Shown: one piece after another, positions 6,395-10,543 of the stretch
Layout: the number at the start of each line of letters is the position of its first letter
Numbering within the stretch: the first letter of the stretch is position 1
Assembly (NCBI GenBank): GCA_020630035.1
Contig: JAHDCB010000048.1
Span: 1 to 10,543 of the forward strand
Origin: Gammaproteobacteria bacterium
Lineage (GTDB): Bacteria > Pseudomonadota > Gammaproteobacteria > Chromatiales > Chromatiaceae
Length of the DNA: 10,543 bases
Direction of reading: 5' to 3'
The notes under the pieces: model-generated
What the model was told of the DNA's origin: nothing
Databases searched by the model: none
Seen by the model: the letters and a program-made list of their open reading frames with translations, nothing else
Program-made: the position numbers and the translations under genes

Positions 6395-9300
6395 TTACAG
6401 CATCGTGCAACCGACATCTGCCCCGGTGCTGGCCAACAGATAGCCATGTTGCATAGTCAGCGGAACGGCAGGTGGCATCAACTTAGTCTGTGGTGTCGCC
6501 GGCCTGGCGGGGCCAAGTCTCGATATGGGTCGTGACTGCCGTAGCGTGGTATACAGCGGCAACGAAGACAACACATCATCCACCGCTGTCGGGTGGGCAT
6601 CATAGCCCGCCATGATCAGACGGCTGATCTTACCTCGACGCAGATGACAGGGTACCTGCGCCCACTGAGCGACATGCAGAGGTGCAATCTGAGTCGTGGC
6701 TTGCAAACTGCCTGCATCTACGTCCACGGCCTGTACCGCAATCTCGCCGGAAGTTGATAATGTTGATGAGGCCTCAATCACCGAAGGGCCAGATCGCAGT
6801 AAATAGTCGGCCACCAGGGTGATATTACCGCCAGCACCACCGTGTGCATTTGCCTGTATCTGGCTGTTTTCCAGGATCACGAACACCGGGTCAATCTGAA
6901 TATCACCCCCTTTACCAGCTCCACCTTGGACACTGGTAGCGATCCGACTGTCTTGCAAATGCAACAGATCGCGCGTTTCAACCCGGATACCACCACCTCC
7001 GGCATTTTCAGATTCAGTCGTCAGTGCGCTGTTGCCCTGCATCTGAATCTGCTCACGGGTCAGAATCACCAGACGACCTGCAGCACCAGCGTCTTCTGTG
7101 TTAGAGGCACTGCCCGAGGTGATTTGTGCGCCGTCCGTCATAAATAACACAGCCGGCCGGACTTGCTCACCGATCCGGATATCTCCTGCCGCACCGATAC
7201 CAGCCGTCGATGTCGTGATCTGACTGTTGCCACTCATGTGTAGGGTACCGCTCAGATCAATCCTGATCTGACCCGCAGCACCGGTTTTCTGCGTATCTCC
7301 AGGCCAGCTTGGGTGACCACGTCCGCTGGTTGACTCGATGCTGGCACCCTCTAATGTCAGGTTATTTGCCTGAATCTGCACTGAACCAGCTGCCCCTGTG
7401 CCATGCGAAGAGCTGCTGATCCGGGTGTTCTGATCACTGAGCCGGATCAGGTTAACAGCTACCAGCCGCACAGAGCCGCTCTGACCGCTGCCGAAGGTTG
7501 CAGCAAGGATCTCCGTGTCTTCCTCTAGGTTGATCACGGGTGCGGTCATCACCAGATCGCCGCCCTTGCTGGCATTTTCGCTATCACTGAGTGTTTCTAT
7601 ATTTATAAAGCTGTTGTTTAGTGACACCTGCTTGGTGGCATCCAGCCGGACAGATCCACCCTGGCCGCTGCCCTGAGTTGCAGCGGAGATCAGAGCTCCC
7701 TTCGCCAAGGTGATCGACGGTGCCGTAATCTCCAGACTACCTCCCTTGCCAGCATCTGTGGTTTCTATATTAATGCGGCTCTTGTTCAGCATCACCTGTT
7801 TGGTGGCCTGCAGCTGGATGGAACCACCTTGGCCGCTACTCCAGACTCCGGCAATGATTCGTGCCTCGTCCGCCAAGGTGATCGACGGTGCCGTAATCTC
7901 CAGACTACCTCCCTTGCCAGCATTTTCGGTTTCCATATCAATGCGGCTATTGTTCAGCATCACCTGTTCGGTGGCTTGCAGCTGGACGGAGCCGCTTTGG
8001 CCGCCACCCTTGGTTCCGGCGGTGATTCGTGCCTTGTCCGCCAAGGTGATCGACGGTGCCATAATCTCCAGACTCCCTCCCTTGCCAGTATCTGCGGTTT
8101 CCATATCAATGTGGCCATTGTTCAGCATCACCTGTTCGGTGGCTTGCAGCTGGACGGAGCCACCCTGGCCGCCGCCCTCGGTTTTGGCAGTGATTTGTGC
8201 CTTATCCGCCAAGGTGATCGACGGTGCCGTAATCTTCAGACTACCTCCCTTGCCAACATCTCCGGTTTTCATATCAATGCGGCTATTATTCAGAACCGCT
8301 TGCTCGGTGGCTTGCAGCTGGATGGAGCCACCCTGGTCGCTACCCCAGGTTTCGGCGGTGATTCGTGTCTCGCCCACCAAGGTGATCGATGGTGCCGTAA
8401 TCTTCAGACTACCTCCCTTGCCAGCATCTGTGGTTGCTATATCAATGTGGCTATTGTTCAGCATCACCTGTTCGGTGGCTTGCAGCTGGATGGAGCCACC
8501 TTGACCGCTGCCCAGAGTTTCAGCGGTGATTCGTACCTCGTCCGCCAAGGTGATCGACGGTGCTGCAATCTCCAGACTACCTCCCTTGCCAGCATCTGCG
8601 GTTTCTATATCAATGCGACTATTGTTCAGCATCACCTGTTCGGTGGCTTGCAGCTGGACAGAGCCGCCTTGGCCGCTGCCCTTGGTTCCGGCGGCGATTT
8701 GTGCCTCATCCGCCAAGGTGATCGACGGTGCCGTAATCCTCAGGCTACCTCCCTTGCCGGCATTCGCGGCTGTACTTTCTGTTTCCATACCAACGCGGCT
8801 ATTGTTCAGCACCACCCGTTCGGTGGCTTGCAGCTGGACAGAGCCGCCTTGGCCGCTACCCCAGGTTCTGGCGGTGATTTGTGAATCAGAAAGCTCAATT
8901 GTCTCAGCTCGCAATGCCACGCCATCATGCGCTGTTGCATCAATGTCACTGTTATTATCTGCATATAAATGGCTGTTGTTTACAGTCATGTTTGCGCCCT
9001 GTACCCGGATGGCGCCAACTGTTTTACTGTCGGCACTATTGTTCACAGTGATGATACTATCGGCGAGGCTGATATCTGCTTTGGTGGTGTTGGTGGTGCC
9101 GTTTGGCATGGATTTGACTTCACCGGCCGAGGCAACCCCGATCAGGTCAATGTGCCCACCGGCAGCCTCAAGCTTTGCCTCGGAGGTGATGTCAATTTCG
9201 CCACCGACCAGGCTGATCGCCTGACCATCAGCGACACGCAACTGGCTGCCATTGATCTGGATCTTGCCAACGCTCGCATCCAGAAAGCCAAACGCTTCCG

Positions 9301-9781
9301 GTGCGGCAACGGTCAAGGTCACGTCCTTGTTGGCATCGGCATACACCCGCTGCCCATCTGCCAAGGTGACATAATCAGCTGTGGTCGCATGAAAGGCACC
9401 GTTCACATCCAGGCTGGCGTTCTCGCTCATGATGATGCCATTCGGGTTGACCAGGTACAGGTTCGCGTCGCTGGTGGTGCTTTTGATGTTGCCGTCGATC
9501 CAGCTATCGTGCGGGCCGGTCACCCGACTGATGATGTTTTGGGTGTTGGCTGCGGCCTGGAAGTCAGCTGTCTGGTCAGTCTCAACATTGAATTCGCGAA
9601 AGCTGTGCAATAGGTTGCCGCCTTGGGCGGTGCCACCGGTGATCGCAATGGTCTGGTCTTGTAATGTGAGTATTGTGCCAGCAGTATTGTCGGCGATCAG
9701 TCCACCGCCTGGCGCGGCGGACAGAACATTGCTCAGCAGTAGGCTGCTGAGTAGTATCGGGATAGTGGTTTTTGTCAGCAT
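6395..9781 (-). CDS. TpsA-like filamentous haemagglutinin exoprotein
   Basis: This is a 1128-residue secreted beta-helical surface protein of the two-partner secretion type. A signal peptide (about 1-22: MLTKTTIPILLSSLL, ending NVLSA) precedes the TPS/haemagglutination domain (about 25-280), recognised by FREFNV (61-66), the LVNPNGIIM motif (110-118) and NGAFHATTADYV (127-138). Glycine-rich beta-helix repeats follow to about residue 1010; seven near-identical units cover 342-737. The C-terminal region contains the only two cysteines, C1045 and C1125. The family normally needs an outer-membrane TpsB pore, which is not in the window. Known relatives act as adhesins, in aggregation or in contact-dependent inhibition. 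No C-terminal toxin domain or immunity gene is recognisable here, so adhesion is the more likely but unproven role. A GGTGA about seven bases before the ATG is the probable ribosome site. The gene is complete. Confidence 0.9.
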   Translation of the reverse strand: MLTKTTIPILLSSLLLSNVLSAAPGGGLIADNTAGTILTLQDQTIAITGGTAQGGNLLHSFREFNVETDQTADFQAAANTQNIISRVTGPHDSWIDGNIKSTTSDANLYLVNPNGIIMSENASLDVNGAFHATTADYVTLADGQRVYADANKDVTLTVAAPEAFGFLDASVGKIQINGSQLRVADGQAISLVGGEIDITSEAKLEAAGGHIDLIGVASAGEVKSMPNGTTNTTKADISLADSIITVNNSADSKTVGAIRVQGANMTVNNSHLYADNNSDIDATAHDGVALRAETIELSDSQITARTWGSGQGGSVQLQATERVVLNNSRVGMETESTAANAGKGGSLRITAPSITLADEAQIAAGTKGSGQGGSVQLQATEQVMLNNSRIDIETADAGKGGSLEIAAPSITLADEVRITAETLGSGQGGSIQLQATEQVMLNNSHIDIATTDAGKGGSLKITAPSITLVGETRITAETWGSDQGGSIQLQATEQAVLNNSRIDMKTGDVGKGGSLKITAPSITLADKAQITAKTEGGGQGGSVQLQATEQVMLNNGHIDMETADTGKGGSLEIMAPSITLADKARITAGTKGGGQSGSVQLQATEQVMLNNSRIDMETENAGKGGSLEITAPSITLADEARIIAGVWSSGQGGSIQLQATKQVMLNKSRINIETTDAGKGGSLEITAPSITLAKGALISAATQGSGQGGSVRLDATKQVSLNNSFINIETLSDSENASKGGDLVMTAPVINLEEDTEILAATFGSGQSGSVRLVAVNLIRLSDQNTRISSSSHGTGAAGSVQIQANNLTLEGASIESTSGRGHPSWPGDTQKTGAAGQIRIDLSGTLHMSGNSQITTSTAGIGAAGDIRIGEQVRPAVLFMTDGAQITSGSASNTEDAGAAGRLVILTREQIQMQGNSALTTESENAGGGGIRVETRDLLHLQDSRIATSVQGGAGKGGDIQIDPVFVILENSQIQANAHGGAGGNITLVADYLLRSGPSVIEASSTLSTSGEIAVQAVDVDAGSLQATTQIAPLHVAQWAQVPCHLRRGKISRLIMAGYDAHPTAVDDVLSSLPLYTTLRQSRPISRLGPARPATPQTKLMPPAVPLTMQHGYLLASTGADVGCTML
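7571..8758 (-). repeat. Tandem array of seven 56-residue (168-bp) units
   Basis: The marker tgatcgacgg (one copy reads tgatcgatgg) recurs on the plus strand at 7711, 7879, 8047, 8215, 8383, 8551 and 8719, always exactly 168 bp apart. Units on the coding strand begin with GKGGSL at 8758, 8590, 8422, 8254, 8086, 7918 and 7750. Each has a first half of about 30 residues (GKGGSLEITAPSITLADEAR then ITA-T-GSGQ) and a second of about 26 (GGSVQLQATEQVMLNNSRID then METADA). The last unit (7750-7571) is 60 residues, with 4 extra at its end. Diverged units continue on both sides: roughly 8759-8929, and from 7570 downwards. The pattern suggests right-handed beta-helix coils. Confidence 0.93.
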
Positions 9782-9888
9782 GATAGATCACCGTGTGTCA
9801 TTTTCTTCTCAGGGTGGCATCTGTTTTCAGGCATGGATTTTGCGAGTGGAGCCGTGTTCGCAGGTGCGCTTAGATCGGATAAAGAGTC

Positions 9889-10440
9889 CTACGGTTGGCC
9901 TGCGGCGTAAATGGCGGCGGTATTGCGCCAGTAGCCTTTGTAGTCCATGCCGCAGCCGAACACATACTGGTCTGGTACTGTCAGGCCGCAATAACCCAGT
10001 TGCGGGCTGACGCCGCGAGTGTGTTGTTTGTGCACCAGGACGGCGGTCTGCAGGCTGGCTGGTTGTTGTGTCTCACAGTAGCTCAGCAGCCCCGCCAGGG
10101 TATGGCCTTCGTCCAGGATGTCGTCAACAATCAGCACATGCCGGTCGGTGAGTGACTGGTTGGGTGTGCGTTGCCAGATCAGTTCTTTGCCGCTCAGATC
10201 TTCCTGGTAACGAGTGGCGTGGACGTAATCTATCGTTAATGGAAAGGTCAGGCGTTGCATCAGGTAGCTGAGTGGTAACAGTCCACCGTGCATCACGCCG
10301 AGTAACAGCGGGTTTTTATCGCTCAGATCGGCAGTGATCCGTGCTGCCATCTGATCCAATGCCTGGGTGACGGCCTCTGCGGTATGGATGCAGGTGGCGT
10401 TGGCACGGATGTGTTCGGCTTCATGTAGCAGGGTGTTCAT
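9889..10440 (-). CDS. hpt: Hypoxanthine-guanine phosphoribosyltransferase
   Basis: This is a purine salvage enzyme that joins hypoxanthine and/or guanine to PRPP to form IMP or GMP in the cytoplasm. The 183-residue product is of the type found in Pseudomonas and relatives. Visible features are LLLGVMHGGLLPLSYLMQRL (46-65), DYVHATRYQEDLSGKELIW (71-89), the PRPP-binding loop VLIVDDILDEGHTLAGLL (102-119) and the C-terminal GMDYKGYWRNTAAIY (164-178). The exact base preference cannot be read from sequence. The ATG at 10440 matches the family start; an in-frame GTG at 10494 would add 18 residues but lies in an inverted repeat. Neither has a strong Shine-Dalgarno. The exoprotein gene follows on the same strand after 107 bp, in which I see no clear terminator or promoter. 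Co-transcription is possible but the functions are unrelated. Confidence 0.95.
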   Translation of the reverse strand: MNTLLHEAEHIRANATCIHTAEAVTQALDQMAARITADLSDKNPLLLGVMHGGLLPLSYLMQRLTFPLTIDYVHATRYQEDLSGKELIWQRTPNQSLTDRHVLIVDDILDEGHTLAGLLSYCETQQPASLQTAVLVHKQHTRGVSPQLGYCGLTVPDQYVFGCGMDYKGYWRNTAAIYAAGQP

Positions 10441-10475
10441 AGGTTGCAGTTTCTCAGGGGTGCGATTCAAACTGA

Positions 10476-10495
10476 TGTGGTGATTTGCTACCACA
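10476..10495. promoter_or_regulatory. Inverted repeat upstream of hpt
   Basis: tgtggt (10476-10481) and accaca (10490-10495) form a perfect 6-bp inverted repeat separated by 8 bases. It is centred about 45 bp upstream of the hpt ATG. The spacing is compatible with an operator or a leader hairpin; no known regulator can be named. No convincing -35/-10 pair was found in 10441-10543. Confidence 0.25.
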
Positions 10496-10543
10496 GGTTT
10501 CTGGCAAGCGTTATTCTGACCTGCTCTCCGAGGGTCGCCAGAA

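Noticed and set aside
6323..6535. 70-codon plus-strand open frame across the end of the exoprotein gene
   Set aside because: Two thirds of it is antisense to the exoprotein C-terminus; no ribosome site or recognisable motif.
6395..6700. Possible contact-dependent inhibition toxin tip at the exoprotein C-terminus
   Set aside because: The C-terminal region is short and contains no VENN-type boundary or recognisable toxin domain, and no small immunity gene follows; the next gene is convergent cca.
7710..8504. Second plus-strand open frame (264 codons) opposite the repeats, extended in style by 8526-9224
   Set aside because: Same cause as the other antisense frame: repetition without stops. Ser/Pro/Cys-rich pseudo-repeats with no recognisable domain.
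7571..8758. CRISPR-like regular repeat
   Set aside because: The period is 168 bp, all of it coding and similar throughout; there are no short identical repeats with unique spacers and no cas genes.
7829..8884. Long plus-strand open frame (351 codons) opposite the exoprotein repeats
   Set aside because: The 168-bp unit is a multiple of three, so one stop-free unit stays open through the whole array. The encoded repeats (HHLFGGLQLDGA) merely mirror the sense repeats, and the sense frame has a signal peptide and TPS domain.

Overview
The window looks like chromosomal DNA from a gammaproteobacterium of moderate GC content. NadA, MreB and the HPRT-family enzyme closely resemble their enterobacterial and pseudomonad relatives. 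The glycine decarboxylase is of the split (GcvPA) type. A two-partner-secretion haemagglutinin-like exoprotein with an NPNG motif is also present, a protein type common in sulfur-oxidising Thiotrichales/Chromatiales-like bacteria and in cyanobacteria. The family-level placement is an inference made without any database search.

Layout, left to right: nadA (+, 79-1122) is convergent, 13 bp apart, with a secreted parvulin-type peptidyl-prolyl isomerase (-, 1136-1948). A 280-bp spacer follows. It holds a 122-bp element with perfect 17-bp terminal inverted repeats (1987-2108), abutted by a degenerate partial copy (about 2109-2180). mreB (-, 2229-3275) is divergent from gatC (+, 3310-3597) across only 34 bp. 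gatC overlaps the tail of gcvPA (-, 3568-4935) by 30 bp. gcvPA is divergent from an HD-less CCA-adding enzyme gene (cca, +, 5016-6161). A 233-bp convergent spacer carries a strong hairpin without a U-tract. Then comes a 1128-residue TpsA-like exoprotein (-, 6395-9781), containing seven tandem repeat units at an exact 168-bp period, and finally an HPRT-type purine salvage gene (-, 9889-10440).

The genes do not form one pathway. They cover NAD synthesis, envelope protein folding, cell shape, tRNA-dependent amidation, glycine cleavage, tRNA maturation, surface adhesion and purine salvage. Three are members of normally clustered sets and stand here without their partners: mreB without mreC/mreD, gatC without gatA/gatB, and gcvPA without gcvPB. 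No tpsB-type transporter gene is visible for the exoprotein. This points to a genome whose operons have been broken up, with repeat elements in the spacers as one possible cause.

I see no tRNA, rRNA, CRISPR array, phage gene or transposase. No clearly new biological system is evident. The most unusual parts are the repeat array and C-terminal cysteine pair of the exoprotein, the inverted-repeat element next to mreB, and the scattered orphan subunit genes.
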